A stretch of 64,000 nt of DNA from Arthrobacter sp. NicSoilB4 (GTDB lineage Bacteria; Actinomycetota; Actinomycetes; Actinomycetales; Micrococcaceae): positions 2,418,001 to 2,482,000 of the forward strand of contig NZ_AP024653.1 in NCBI RefSeq assembly GCF_019977335.1, read 5' to 3'. This document shows positions 17,420 through 26,415 of this stretch, piece after piece. The first letter of the stretch is position 1. Each line of letters starts with the position of its first letter. Under the pieces are notes generated by a model. It was not told the origin of the DNA, made no database searches, and worked only from the letters and a program-made list of their open reading frames with translations. Both the position numbers and the translations under genes were made by a program.

Positions 17420-18967
17420 TCAGGCCGCGACGGCGGCCTGCCGCAGATTGAGCGCGAGCCCGATATCGTCGGCCTCCGGGACGTCCCGCAGGGCCAGATC
17501 CGCCAGGGTCCATGACAAACGCAACACACGGTCGTAGCCGCGCGCCGTCAGTACCCCGCGTTCCAGGGCGTGGTCCAGGATCCGAGTGGTGGGGGCGCCG
17601 AGCCGCAGGGCACCCCGGAGCACGCGCCCCGGCACCTGGGCGTTGGTCTCCATGCCGAACGGCAGCAGCCGCTCCAGCTGGCGCTCCCGCGCGGCCCGGA
17701 CACGGGCCGCAATGGTGGGGGAATCCTCCTCGGCCGAGGGCTGGCCAAAGTCGGCCAGCGACACCCGCTCAAGCTGCAGCTGGATATCCACCCTGTCGAG
17801 CAACGGTCCGGACATCCGCGCCAGATATCGCCGGCGCATCGTCGGGGTGCAGATGCAGTCGACCCCCTTGCCCGTGGCCTTGCCACAGGGGCACGGGTTG
17901 GCCGCAAGAACCAGCTGGAAGCGGGCAGGGTAGGCCGCTGTTCCTGCCGAGCGGTGAAGCACGAGCTCCCCGCTCTCCAGTGGCTGCCGGAGCGCATCCA
18001 GGACCCTGCGTTCGTATTCAGGCGCCTCATCGAGGAACAGCACACCGCGGTGGGCACGGGACGCCGCGCCGGGCCGAGGCAGCCCCGAGCCTCCTCCGAT
18101 GATGGCCGCAGGCGTAGCCGTGTGGTGGGGGTTCTCATACGGTGGCCTGCGCACCAGATGGAGGGAGGCCGAGGTCAGCGCGCAAAGCGAATGAATGGCG
18201 GTCACCTCCATGGCCTCGGCGTCGCCCAGGTCCGGCAGGAGCCCCGGAAGGCGTTCAGCCAGCATCGTTTTTCCCGCGCCTGGAGGACCGGTGAGCAGCA
18301 GGTGGTGGGCGCCGGCAGCGGCGACTTCCAGCGCCCTCCGCGCGTCGCCCTGTCCGGACACATCGCGCATGTCCGGCGGCACGACCGAAAGGCCCCCGGC
18401 GCCGGCTTCCGGTGCACCATCTTCCGGTTCGGGTTCGAAATCGAGGGCCAGGTCCTGTGGGTCGGCTCCGAAATCAAACGCCAGACGGGCCAGGGTGGCG
18501 TAGCCCTGCACGCGGGCGCCGGGCACCAGCTGCGCCTCGGCGGCGTTCGCCTGCGCCACCACGATGTCGGCATATCCGGCCCGCACCGCCGCCATAACAG
18601 CGGGAAGGACCCCGCGGACCGGCCGGAGCCTGCCGTCGAGGCCCAGCTCCGCAATGAAGACCGTCCGCCCGGTGGACCGGACGTCGTTGGAGGCCAGCAG
18701 GGCGGCCATGGCGATGGCCAGGTCAAAGCCGGAGCCGCGTTTGGGCAGCGACGCCGGAATCAGGTTGGCGGTGATTTTCCGGCGGCTCAAGGGAATACCG
18801 GAGTTCTGGGCGGCCGAGCGGATCCGTTCTTTGGCCTCGTTGAGCGAGGCGTCGGGCAGCCCCAGGATGATGAATGCCGGCAGGGTCTGGCCGATGTCGG
18901 CCTCGACCTCCACGATGTAGCCATTCAGCCCGACCAGGGCCACCGAGTACGTCCGGCCGAGCGCCAC
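17420..18967 (-). CDS. YifB/ComM family Mg-chelatase-like AAA+ ATPase
   Basis: A 515-residue ATPase. The N-terminal Lon-substrate-like ChlI domain (about 20-150) precedes a Mg-chelatase AAA+ core with Walker A GPPGAGKT near 230 and FLDEAPE as Walker B. A cysteine cluster (NPCPCGKATGKGVDCIC) and a C-terminal helical domain follow. ComM relatives are branch-migration helicases in transformation. The GTG start directly follows the yraN-like TAG, so the two are coupled. The dprA gene lies 89 bases downstream. Confidence 0.92.
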   Translation of the reverse strand: MALGRTYSVALVGLNGYIVEVEADIGQTLPAFIILGLPDASLNEAKERIRSAAQNSGIPLSRRKITANLIPASLPKRGSGFDLAIAMAALLASNDVRSTGRTVFIAELGLDGRLRPVRGVLPAVMAAVRAGYADIVVAQANAAEAQLVPGARVQGYATLARLAFDFGADPQDLALDFEPEPEDGAPEAGAGGLSVVPPDMRDVSGQGDARRALEVAAAGAHHLLLTGPPGAGKTMLAERLPGLLPDLGDAEAMEVTAIHSLCALTSASLHLVRRPPYENPHHTATPAAIIGGGSGLPRPGAASRAHRGVLFLDEAPEYERRVLDALRQPLESGELVLHRSAGTAAYPARFQLVLAANPCPCGKATGKGVDCICTPTMRRRYLARMSGPLLDRVDIQLQLERVSLADFGQPSAEEDSPTIAARVRAARERQLERLLPFGMETNAQVPGRVLRGALRLGAPTTRILDHALERGVLTARGYDRVLRLSWTLADLALRDVPEADDIGLALNLRQAAVAA

Positions 18968-19324
18968 CTACCCCACCCCCTTGAGGTGCTCCACGGCCGG
19001 CTCGCCGATGCCGTTGTCGAGCACGGCAACCACGTCGACGCGGCGCAGCGGCATCCGCAGTTCATGGTCGCGGCACCAGGCCGAAGCCAGCCGGTGCAGC
19101 CGGGCCAGTTTGTCCACGCCGACGGCCTCGAAGGGATGCCCGTAGGCGAGGGACTTGCGCGTCTTCACCTCGGCGATGACCAGCGCGTCGCCGTCGAGCG
19201 CCACAATATCGATTTCGCCCTCGGAGCACCGCCAGTTGCGGTCCACGATCCGCATGCCCTGGGCTTCCAGGTATCCGGCGGCGAGTTCCTCACCGCGCCG
19301 GCCCAGCACATCCTTTGCTTTCAT
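18968..19324 (-). CDS. YraN/UPF0102 family nuclease-like protein
   Basis: A 118-residue protein with the restriction-endonuclease-like fold of UPF0102. The putative catalytic set is visible in EGEIDIVALDGDALVIAEVK (E, D, ExK). GEELAAGYLEAQG precedes it as in homologues. ATG 19324 has GGAG very close. It heads the yraN-comM-dprA-xerC run. Function is unknown, and association with competence-type genes suggests a DNA-related role. Confidence 0.88.
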   Translation of the reverse strand: MKAKDVLGRRGEELAAGYLEAQGMRIVDRNWRCSEGEIDIVALDGDALVIAEVKTRKSLAYGHPFEAVGVDKLARLHRLASAWCRDHELRMPLRRVDVVAVLDNGIGEPAVEHLKGVG

Positions 19325-19499
19325 GTCTCCAGAGTGGAGCGCCGCCAGGAACGGGGACAGGGCACACCCCGGCTATGTGGAAACCTGGCCAGCAGTGGCT
19401 ACAGGGCCACACGCACGACGAGAAGAGAATCCGCAGCGTGTTCAGCACGGCGGACCGCATAATTAAGGCCGGACGAGAAGAACCGCAGGAAGAACGGAA

Positions 19500-19922
19500 A
19501 TGAAAGTACTTTTCCTCGATATTGATGGAGTCGTCAACCGCGCGGGTACGAGACAGCGCTATCACGGCTTCATGGGGATCGACCCCGTCCTAGCGTTCAA
19601 GGTCCGCAAGATCATCCTCGATACCGATGCAGCCATTGTTCTTACGTCCACATGGCGGCACTTCCAGGACGGCCGCCAAGAAGTCGACCGACACGTCTAC
19701 AAAACCTTTGACGTTACACCGACAGCAGACACAGGCTTTCGTGGCGAGGAGGTGAAGATGTGGCTGGACCAGCATCCGGAAGTGACGCGGTATGCCATTG
19801 TCGACGATGACACTGACTTCTATGCCGATCAGCCCTTGTTCAAAACGAACTGGCAAACGGGAATCACCGACGAGGTCGCGCAGCAGGTAACCGGGTTTCT
19901 TAACATCGGCGATAACCCATGA
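19500..19922 (+). CDS. HAD-superfamily protein, Swiss-Army-Knife RNA-repair type
   Basis: A 140-residue HAD hydrolase domain without cap. Motif I is FLDIDGVVN, motif II is VLTSTWRH and the acidic motif IV is IVDDDTDF. This pattern matches the HAD domains found in Swiss Army Knife RNA-repair proteins and phage homologues, and the assignment is from memory. AGGA lies upstream of ATG 19500. It is the only plus-strand gene inside an otherwise all-minus block, and its G+C looks lower than the neighbours'. Horizontal acquisition is likely. No other phage or repair gene is adjacent. Confidence 0.8.
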   Translation: MKVLFLDIDGVVNRAGTRQRYHGFMGIDPVLAFKVRKIILDTDAAIVLTSTWRHFQDGRQEVDRHVYKTFDVTPTADTGFRGEEVKMWLDQHPEVTRYAIVDDDTDFYADQPLFKTNWQTGITDEVAQQVTGFLNIGDNP

Positions 19923-19966
19923 GCGGACATCTACCAACTGAAAAAACCCGAGCTAGGAAACCAGAA

Positions 19967-20293
19967 TCAGTTCCCCAAGTCCTCCACCTTGGGCAGGGCG
20001 AGCTCCTCGCTGCGCGGGAGCTCCTCGACGTTGACGTCCTTGAAGGTGATCACGCGGACGCTCTTGACGAAGCGGGCGGAACGGTACACATCCCACACCC
20101 AGGCGTCCTGCAGCGTCAGGTCGAAGTAGACCTCGCCGTCGGCGCTGCGCGCCTGCAGGTCAACGTGGTTGGCCAGGTAGAAACGCCGTTCGGTCTCGAC
20201 CACATAGCTGAACAGCCCGACGACGTCGCGGTATTCGCGGTAGAGCTGCAGCTCCATGTCGGTTTCATAGTTTTCAAGGTCCTCGGCACTCAT
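19967..20293 (-). CDS. DUF2469 family protein
   Basis: A 108-residue conserved actinobacterial protein of unknown function, typically beginning MSAEDLENYETDMELQLYRE, as here from ATG 20293. The frame is open to 20371, but the extra N-terminus is basic and non-homologous. Homologues carry the same FSYVVETERRFYLAN core. It follows rnhB after 96 bases, as in other actinobacteria. Confidence 0.92.
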   Translation of the reverse strand: MSAEDLENYETDMELQLYREYRDVVGLFSYVVETERRFYLANHVDLQARSADGEVYFDLTLQDAWVWDVYRSARFVKSVRVITFKDVNVEELPRSEELALPKVEDLGN

Positions 20294-20389
20294 GGTTCCA
20301 TCTTGCACCATCCGGCGCCGCCCGCGCGCCACAGGCCCGTCCCGCGGCGCCCGGCCATGCTTGCGTGACACCCGTGGGCGGCTGCCGGG

Positions 20390-21061
20390 TCAGTCGGCGA
20401 GCAGCTGCCAGCTCACGCGGTGGTACGGGGTGGGTCCGGCGGCGCGCAGCGCGTCCTTGTGGATGGCGGTGCCGTAGCCCTTATTGACGTCCCAGCCGTA
20501 GGCCGGGTATTCGCTGTGCAGCGCGCACATCATGCCGTCGCGTTCCACCTTGGCCAGGATGGACGCCGCGGCGACGCTCAGGCACTGCATGTCCGCCTTG
20601 ACCAGGGTGTGCACCGGCGCGTCGCAGCCGGGCTCCGCCGGGCCGTCGTCGAACAGGGAGGGCTGGGTTTCGGGTGAGAGCCAGTTGTGGCTGCCGTCCA
20701 GCAAGACAACGTCCGGGGTCACCCCGGCGGCCAGGACTGCGAGCCAGGCGCGGGTCCCGGCGAGCCGGAGCGCGGCGACGATGCCGACGTCGTCGATCTC
20801 CTTCGCGGAGGCATGCCCGACGGCGGAGGCCACGCTCCAGCTCCGGACCAGCGGCACCAGGCGTTCGCGTTCAGACACCTTGAGCAGCTTCGAGTCGCGC
20901 ACGTCATCGAGCAGCGTCAGCTGGTGCAGGTCCACGACGGCGATTCCCACGCTGACCGGCCCGGCGAGGGCGCCACGGCCCACCTCGTCGACGCCGGCGA
21001 GGAGCCTGGCGCCGGAGCCGCGGAAGCGGCGCTCGTAGTCGAGGGTGGGGGCTTCAGACAT
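20390..21061 (-). CDS. rnhB: Ribonuclease HII
   Basis: A 223-residue RNase HII that removes ribonucleotides from DNA and cuts RNA in hybrids. The signature [15 protein letters not shown] gives catalytic D25 and E26. [11 protein letters not shown] and [18 protein letters not shown] supply the other acidic residues. It starts 12 bases after the signal peptidase stop and is probably co-transcribed. Confidence 0.95.
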   Translation of the reverse strand: MSEAPTLDYERRFRGSGARLLAGVDEVGRGALAGPVSVGIAVVDLHQLTLLDDVRDSKLLKVSERERLVPLVRSWSVASAVGHASAKEIDDVGIVAALRLAGTRAWLAVLAAGVTPDVVLLDGSHNWLSPETQPSLFDDGPAEPGCDAPVHTLVKADMQCLSVAAASILAKVERDGMMCALHSEYPAYGWDVNKGYGTAIHKDALRAAGPTPYHRVSWQLLAD

Positions 21062-21073
21062 GATGGCCAGCCA

Positions 21074-22042
21074 CTATTTTCCGGCCGGGGCGGGCACGTC
21101 GCGGAAGACGCCGGGGTAGTTGTCCAGGGCGGTGATGCGGTTCAGCGGCCAGGCAATGACGGCGGCCTTGCCTTCGATGTCGGCGATGTTCACGAAACCG
21201 CCGTTACTGTCCGTGTGGGCGCGCGAATCGGCGGAGTGGTTCCGGTTGTCACCCATCACCCAGACCTTGCCTTCGGGGACCACGACGTCGAAATCGCGGA
21301 CCTGGGGCACTTCGGTGGGGTTGATATAAGGCTCGTCCAGCGGCTTGCCGTTGACCATAAGCCGGCCGCCTGCGTCGCAACAGGCCACATGATCGCCCGG
21401 CAGTCCGACCACGCGTTTGACCAAGTGCTGCTCCGAATTGTCCGGCAGCAGGCCAATGAACGTCAGCCCGTCCTGCACCCAGGTGAACGGGCCGGTTTCC
21501 TTCTCCGCCGCGGGGACCAGCCAGCCCTGGGTGTCCTTGAACACAACGACGTCGCCGCGCTCCAGGGCGAACGGCTCCGGAACCAGGAGGTTCACGAAGA
21601 TCCTGTCGTTCACGTCCAGGGTGTTCACCATGGATTCCGACGGGATGTAGAAGGCACGGAACAGGAACGTCTTGATCAGGAAGGACAGAACGACGGCGAC
21701 GATTACAACTGTCGCTATTTCCTTCGCCCAGAGGAACATCGGGCTGTGGCCCTCACGGGCTTTGGCCCGGCGCGCACGCCTCGACGAGGCGCCCGCATGG
21801 GCGGGTCCGCCCGAGGCCGGATAATCCGGGGCCGGAACATTCCGGGCGGGATCAGAGTGGGCCGGATCAGAGTGGGCCGGGGCTCCCTGACCCGGAGCGT
21901 CCGAAAGGTCCGGAGCACCGGTGGCCGGGGAAGGACCCGCAGCGGCGTACGGCGCGTGCTCCGTGGCGGGGATCGGGGACGAAGTCACCCGGGGCTGGTC
22001 CTGCCCCCGCGGATCGGGAGTCCGGGGTCCGGTCTCGGGCAT
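21074..22042 (-). CDS. lepB: Signal peptidase I (long paralogue)
   Basis: A 322-residue membrane protease that removes Sec/Tat signal peptides. A disordered Pro/Ala/Ser-rich cytoplasmic N-terminus of about 100 residues includes repeated AHSDP. One membrane segment (IATVVIVAVVLSFLIKTFLF) follows, then the nucleophile Ser in PSESMVNTL and Lys in KRVVGLPGD. The ATG abuts the stop of the upstream paralogue, indicating a tandem duplication read as one unit. Confidence 0.94.
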   Translation of the reverse strand: MPETGPRTPDPRGQDQPRVTSSPIPATEHAPYAAAGPSPATGAPDLSDAPGQGAPAHSDPAHSDPARNVPAPDYPASGGPAHAGASSRRARRAKAREGHSPMFLWAKEIATVVIVAVVLSFLIKTFLFRAFYIPSESMVNTLDVNDRIFVNLLVPEPFALERGDVVVFKDTQGWLVPAAEKETGPFTWVQDGLTFIGLLPDNSEQHLVKRVVGLPGDHVACCDAGGRLMVNGKPLDEPYINPTEVPQVRDFDVVVPEGKVWVMGDNRNHSADSRAHTDSNGGFVNIADIEGKAAVIAWPLNRITALDNYPGVFRDVPAPAGK

Positions 22043-22723
22043 TTACTGTCCGTTCTTCGCTGTTGTCGTGGTGGCCTCGGTGGGCCGTGCTACTGCTGTA
22101 AATCTATCAAGCGGCCAGATGATCTGTACGGGCCTGCCGATCACCCTGTCCAGCGGCACCATGCCGCCGCCGGGGGCGCCCAGGAGGCTGCGGGAGTCGG
22201 CCGACTGTGAGCGGTGGTCCCCCATCAGCCAGAGCCTGCCTGGAGGAACGATCACGCTGAACTTCAGCTGGCTCGGGGCGTCGCCCTCGTAGAGATAGGG
22301 TTCCGCGACTTGCTGGCCGTTGACTGTGAGTTTGCCACCGGCATCACAGCAAACCACGTGGTCTCCGGCGAGTCCGATGACCCGTTTGATGTAGGTGCTG
22401 TCGCCGCCGGAAAGGCCGATCCAGTGTCCGACGTCCCCAAGAAAGTCCAGCACGGGGCCCCTGCCGCTGTTCAGCGGGGCGAAGGAGCCGCGCCCGTCGA
22501 AGACGACAATGTCGCCACGACCCACCGGCTCGGCCTGGAAGTCCGTCCGCGAGACGATGATCCTGTCGCCTTCCTGGAAGAGCGGCTCCATCGACGCGGA
22601 CGGGATGTAGTAGACATCGAGCCACAGCGAGCGGACCAGTCCGCTGATGAGGACGGCCAGAACCACCGCCAGTAACACAAAACGCCAGCCGAGTTTCCTG
22701 GGCTGGCGTTTTGTGTGTTCCAT
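22043..22723 (-). CDS. lepB: Signal peptidase I (short paralogue)
   Basis: A 226-residue paralogue of the next gene. It has one N-terminal membrane segment (VLLAVVLAVLISGLVRSLWL), Ser in PSASMEPLF and Lys in KRVIGLAGD, so both active-site residues are intact. It lacks the long disordered N-terminus. Two adjacent type I signal peptidases are common in actinobacteria and may differ in substrate choice. It lies downstream of rplS. Confidence 0.94.
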   Translation of the reverse strand: MEHTKRQPRKLGWRFVLLAVVLAVLISGLVRSLWLDVYYIPSASMEPLFQEGDRIIVSRTDFQAEPVGRGDIVVFDGRGSFAPLNSGRGPVLDFLGDVGHWIGLSGGDSTYIKRVIGLAGDHVVCCDAGGKLTVNGQQVAEPYLYEGDAPSQLKFSVIVPPGRLWLMGDHRSQSADSRSLLGAPGGGMVPLDRVIGRPVQIIWPLDRFTAVARPTEATTTTAKNGQ

Positions 22724-22840
22724 GATCCGTATCCTCTAACGCTTTTCTAAAGTGAACAGCGCTGTTGCGGATGCTCCGGCGCTGGCCGGACACGGTCCAT
22801 GGATCCGCGGTGGAAGACTGTGGCCGAAGCCGAAAGAGTC

Positions 22841-23200
22841 TTACTTCCCGGTCTGGAAGTCGCGCTTTTCCTTGATCTTCGCGGCCTTACCACGCAGGTC
22901 GCGCATGTAGTAAAGCTTGGCGCGGCGCACGTCACCCTTGGAGACGAGCTCGATCTTGTCGATGATCGGGGAGTGCACCGGGAAGGTACGCTCCACGCCA
23001 ACGCCGAAGGAGACCTTGCGGATGGTGAAGGTTTCGCGCAGCCCGTCGCCGTGGCGGCCCAGGACGAAGCCCTGGAAGACCTGGACGCGGGAGTTCTTGC
23101 CTTCGATGATGTTCACGTGAACCTTGAGGGTGTCACCCGCGCGGAAGACGGGAACATCGGTGCGCAGCGAGGCTGCGTCTACGGAATCGAGGATATGCAT
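22841..23200 (-). CDS. rplS: 50S ribosomal protein L19
   Basis: A 119-residue ribosomal protein at the 30S-50S interface. [16 protein letters not shown] and RVQVFQGFV are characteristic, and the C-terminus is basic. ATG 23200 has AGGAG seven bases upstream. The frame is open to 23389, but that stretch is the leader. The 230-base leader after trmD may hold a promoter or autoregulatory structure, though I could not define one. Confidence 0.96.
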   Translation of the reverse strand: MHILDSVDAASLRTDVPVFRAGDTLKVHVNIIEGKNSRVQVFQGFVLGRHGDGLRETFTIRKVSFGVGVERTFPVHSPIIDKIELVSKGDVRRAKLYYMRDLRGKAAKIKEKRDFQTGK

Positions 23201-23430
23201 TGATTCACTCCTGGTGAACGCCACAGGTCCTTCACGTTGGGTCACGGCGGCCAAGCCCGGGCGCGGATGCGGTCCGGAAATTCCCGCCGAAAATTTGTCA
23301 ATCCGGCTCCGCCAGGACTTGGCGGGGGCCGGGGTGCTCCGCTGTTGGTGACGCTCCCCCTGTGGCAGGTTCGCACCCAGCAGGCACAAGGACTAATTTT
23401 GCCACACCCGGGGCTTTCCAGCCAATCCGG

Positions 23431-24273
23431 TCAGGCGGAATCCCCGCCGGCGTCGGCGCGGCGGGACAGGTGGCCGTCGACGACGTCGTAGCCGAGATCC
23501 GCGAAGGCGGTGCGGTCCGCGCGGGGCAGCTTGGCGGCGTCGAACTCCTCGAGCAGGTCCGGGCGGCGCTCGGCGGTGCGCCGGTACTGCTCGTGCCGGC
23601 GCCACTGGGCGATCTTGCCGTGGTTGCCGCTGAGCAGCACCGCCGGGACGTCGCGGTCCCGCCAGCTGGACGGTTTGGTGTAGACGGGGTACTCCAGCAG
23701 CCCGTCCGAGTGCGATTCCTCCACGAGGGACTCGGGGTTGCCGACGACGCCGGGCAGCAGGCGGCCGATGGCCTCCACCATGGCCAGCACGGCCACTTCG
23801 CCGCCGTTGAGGACGTAGTCGCCAAGGCTCATGGGCCGCACGGTGAAGTGCTCGGCGGCCCATTCCATGACGCGCTCGTCGATGCCTTCGTAGCGTCCGC
23901 AGGCGAACACCAGTCGGTCTTCCCCGGCCAGTTCCTGGGCGGCGGCCTGGGTGAACCGCTCCCCCGCCGGCGACGGGACGATGAGGACGGGTTTCGCCGG
24001 CCCGGACCCGGCAGCCGCCGGTCCCGCTTCGGCGGAGTCCGGCGTTGCCGCCGCGACGGCTGCCAGTGCCTGCGCCCAGGGCTCGGGCTTCATGACCATC
24101 CCGGCGCCGCCGCCGTAGGGAGTGTCATCCACGGTCCGGTGGCGGTCCGTGGTGAAGTCCCGGAGGTCGTGGACGTTCAGCTCCAGCAGGCCGTCCTGGC
24201 GCGCCTTGCCGATCAGCGAAAGTTCCAGCGGTGCCAGGTACTCAGGGAAGATGCTGACGACGTCGATCCTCAT
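23431..24273 (-). CDS. trmD: tRNA (guanine37-N1)-methyltransferase
   Basis: A 280-residue SPOUT methyltransferase that makes m1G37 and prevents frameshifting. The knot region holds [15 protein letters not shown] and [25 protein letters not shown] is the N-terminal signature. A low-complexity insert (about 95-110) is longer than in E. coli. ATG 24273 abuts the rimM stop. Confidence 0.95.
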   Translation of the reverse strand: MRIDVVSIFPEYLAPLELSLIGKARQDGLLELNVHDLRDFTTDRHRTVDDTPYGGGAGMVMKPEPWAQALAAVAAATPDSAEAGPAAAGSGPAKPVLIVPSPAGERFTQAAAQELAGEDRLVFACGRYEGIDERVMEWAAEHFTVRPMSLGDYVLNGGEVAVLAMVEAIGRLLPGVVGNPESLVEESHSDGLLEYPVYTKPSSWRDRDVPAVLLSGNHGKIAQWRRHEQYRRTAERRPDLLEEFDAAKLPRADRTAFADLGYDVVDGHLSRRADAGGDSA

Positions 24274-24882
24274 TTAGGCGTTGTCTCCGGCGTCGGCACG
24301 GTCTTCGGAATCGCTGGCGCCCGCGGGCTTCGGCTGGTCTTCCGGATTGTCCTCCGGCTTGGCCTCGTCCTCGGCGTTGACTTCAAAGAGTCCGGGCGGC
24401 GGGGTGACCACAACGTAGCCTTCGCCGACGTTAACCTCGGGGACGATCTGCTCCACGAAGGGGATCAGGACTTCCTTGCCGTCCGTCGCGGTGACCACAA
24501 GCAGGTCCTGCACGGGGAGGGTGTGGAGGCCGGAAACCTTGCCCACCACCTGGCCGCCGACGCGGACTTCCAGGCCCTCGAGCTCGTGCTCGTACCAGCC
24601 CTCGTCGTCGTCATCGTCCTCGAGTTCTTCGGTTTCGATGAACAGCTTGGCTCCGCGGAGGGTCTCCGCCTCGTTGCGGGTCTCAATCTCCTCGAAGGCG
24701 AGCAGCAGGATGTCTTTGTTCCAGCGGGCGCTCTCGACGGTCAGCGGGCCGGCCGAGGCCGGCTCGACGACGAACTGGGTGCCGGGGACGAAGCGGTCGC
24801 CGGGAGCATCGGTGAGCACCTGGACGGTCACTTCGCCGCGGATGCCGTGGGGCTTGCCGATTCGTGCCACCTGAAGCTGCAT
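24274..24882 (-). CDS. rimM: Ribosome maturation factor RimM
   Basis: A 202-residue 16S-processing factor that binds S19 and assists 30S head assembly. The N-terminal RimM domain has IGKPHGIRGEVTV, and the PRC-barrel domain has LPVQDLLVV and IPFVEQIVPEV. An acidic linker (ELEDDDDDEG) and an acidic, Pro-rich tail of about 35 residues are extra. ATG 24882 gives the standard start. The open frame to 24969 crosses a terminator and is not coding. Confidence 0.94.
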   Translation of the reverse strand: MQLQVARIGKPHGIRGEVTVQVLTDAPGDRFVPGTQFVVEPASAGPLTVESARWNKDILLLAFEEIETRNEAETLRGAKLFIETEELEDDDDDEGWYEHELEGLEVRVGGQVVGKVSGLHTLPVQDLLVVTATDGKEVLIPFVEQIVPEVNVGEGYVVVTPPPGLFEVNAEDEAKPEDNPEDQPKPAGASDSEDRADAGDNA

Positions 24883-24945
24883 CTGTTCCTCTGTTCGGGG
24901 TTGGTGAGTCTGTGGGTCTACTGGTGAAGACCGGGAAATCCGGGA

Positions 24946-24991
24946 AAAACAGTCCGGCCCCTCCACCATTATCTGGTGAAGGGGCCGGACT
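24946..24991 (-). terminator. Rho-independent terminator between khpA and rimM
   Basis: On the minus strand, AGTCCGGCCCC pairs with GGGGCCGGACT across 24951-24991, with additional pairing near the loop. TTTTT follows (complement of 24946-24950). It begins 24 bases after the khpA stop and splits rpsP-khpA from rimM-trmD, at least partly. Confidence 0.85.
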
Positions 24992-25014
24992 CAAGACAAG
25001 TGTTGCTGAAGGCG

Positions 25015-25257
25015 TTACCGGCGGCGGTCGGTGTCGACGACGTCGACCCTGACCGGCTCGCCGTCCGCCAGTGCTGCCACCACAGTGCGCAAAGCACGTG
25101 CGGTGCGGCCCTGGCGGCCGATCACCCGTCCGAGGTCGTCCTGGTGAACGCGCACTTCGAGGGTGTCCCCGCGGCGGTTGTTCTTCGCACTGACCTTGAC
25201 ATCGTCAGGACTGTCAACGATCCCGCGGACGAGATGTTCGAGCGCTTCGGCCAGCAA
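25015..25257 (-). CDS. khpA: KH-domain RNA-binding protein KhpA
   Basis: An 80-residue single KH-domain protein with the RNA-binding loop GRVIGRQGRTARALR. It is the usual partner of rpsP in Gram-positive bacteria. KhpA acts with KhpB on RNA stability and cell division in firmicutes. The start appears to be TTG 25257, one base after the rpsP stop, with GAGG nine bases upstream. It is likely translated by coupling to rpsP. Confidence 0.92.
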   Translation of the reverse strand: MLAEALEHLVRGIVDSPDDVKVSAKNNRRGDTLEVRVHQDDLGRVIGRQGRTARALRTVVAALADGEPVRVDVVDTDRRR

Positions 25258-25258
25258 T

Positions 25259-25681
25259 TTACTCGGCCTCGGTGGTCTCTGCGTCGGCGTCGGCGGGAGC
25301 CTCGGCTGCGTCGTCCTTCTTGGCCTTCTTGGTGATGGCTTCCGGGATGATCACGGAACCCTTTTCCGGGGTAACGAAGGCAGCCTTGGGCGCCTTGGTC
25401 TTCAAGGTGCCCTCCTGGCCCGGGAGACCCTTGAACTTCTGCCAGTCACCAGTGATCTTGAGGATCGCGGCGACCTGCTCGGACGGCTGTGCGCCGACGC
25501 CGAGCCAGTACTGGGCACGGTCCGTGTCGACCTCGATGTACGAGGGCTCTTCGGTCGGGTGGTACTTGCCGATCTCTTCGATCGCACGGCCATCACGCTT
25601 GGAGCGTGCATCCATGACGACGATACGGTAGTACGGTGCGCGCATCTTGCCGAAGCGCTTAAGGCGAATCTTTACGGCCAC
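25259..25681 (-). CDS. rpsP: 30S ribosomal protein S16
   Basis: A 140-residue S16 that stabilises 30S assembly. The core [20 protein letters not shown] is canonical. The C-terminal 50 residues form an Ala/Glu/Lys-rich extension common in actinobacteria. GTG 25681 is used because homologues begin at AVKIRL and AGGAG lies 11 bases upstream. GTG 25693 is a weaker alternative. Confidence 0.95.
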   Translation of the reverse strand: MAVKIRLKRFGKMRAPYYRIVVMDARSKRDGRAIEEIGKYHPTEEPSYIEVDTDRAQYWLGVGAQPSEQVAAILKITGDWQKFKGLPGQEGTLKTKAPKAAFVTPEKGSVIIPEAITKKAKKDDAAEAPADADAETTEAE

Positions 25682-25886
25682 TTTTGTGGTCACTCCTGTT
25701 TCTGAAACGGGGTCGAGCCCGGCGTTCTGCACCCGTGGGGCGGGCCATACTAGGGGGTTCTAAAAGGACAAGATCCGGACGCGGAGAGAGGGGCCACGCA
25801 GATCAAGTACCTGTTTATTGTGCCAGATCAGCGGCGGGATTTCGACTTGACACCCGCAACCGGTCCATTTAGGGCTCCAATCGGCG

Positions 25887-26324
25887 TCAGGAAGTCCAGA
25901 CGTAGAGGCCGGATTTGCTGGCGGGGTCGATGGCGGCGGCCAGTTCGGCAAGCTGCCGGACGTAGCGGGCGGCCTGCTCCGCACCGAAGGGCATGTCCTC
26001 CTCGGCGGCCCAGCTTTCGGCGACGTCGTCCAGGACGACTTCCTCGCCCTCGGTCTCATAGGTGAGCAGCTCGGCGAGGGCGCGGACCATCGCCGGCGGG
26101 ACGCCGAGCAGGGAGTCGCTGGCAACATCCACCATGGCAAGCTCGTAGTCGGCGCCGGCGGCATGGACGGCGGTGCCGGCCAGATCGCCCAGGCGCTCGA
26201 CTTCGAAGTCCGTGATATCCGCAATACGGACGGCGCCGGGGGCCGCAGCAGCCCCGCCGTCGAGGGCGGTGGCACGCTTGAGGGCTTCGTCGTGGGTGGA
26301 GACAAAGACTTCGGTGAATCCCAT
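25887..26324 (-). CDS. Conserved hypothetical protein, 145 residues
   Basis: An acidic, helical-looking protein without cysteine that I cannot assign to a family. ATG 26324 has AGGACGAG upstream and starts MGFTEVFVSTHDEALKRA. The frame stays open to 26666 through the GGACAT repeat array, but that part is repeat-derived and basic. The middle and C-terminus (ALAELLTYETEGEEVVLDDVAESW) have codon use typical of a real gene. It lies between rpsP and the repeat array. Confidence 0.75.
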   Translation of the reverse strand: MGFTEVFVSTHDEALKRATALDGGAAAAPGAVRIADITDFEVERLGDLAGTAVHAAGADYELAMVDVASDSLLGVPPAMVRALAELLTYETEGEEVVLDDVAESWAAEEDMPFGAEQAARYVRQLAELAAAIDPASKSGLYVWTS

Positions 26325-26415
26325 GGAACTCGTCCTTAGCTGTTCGGCGGCGCTGGTCCGCTGTTTTTGGCGTCGCTTCAGCCTAGCCGTTCTTGCATGA
26401 GCCGGAGCCCGAACG

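Noticed and set aside
23201..23430. Defined L19 leader riboregulator or promoter
   Set aside because: A TTGACA-like hexamer is visible on the minus strand, but no -10 element at proper distance and no clear conserved structure.
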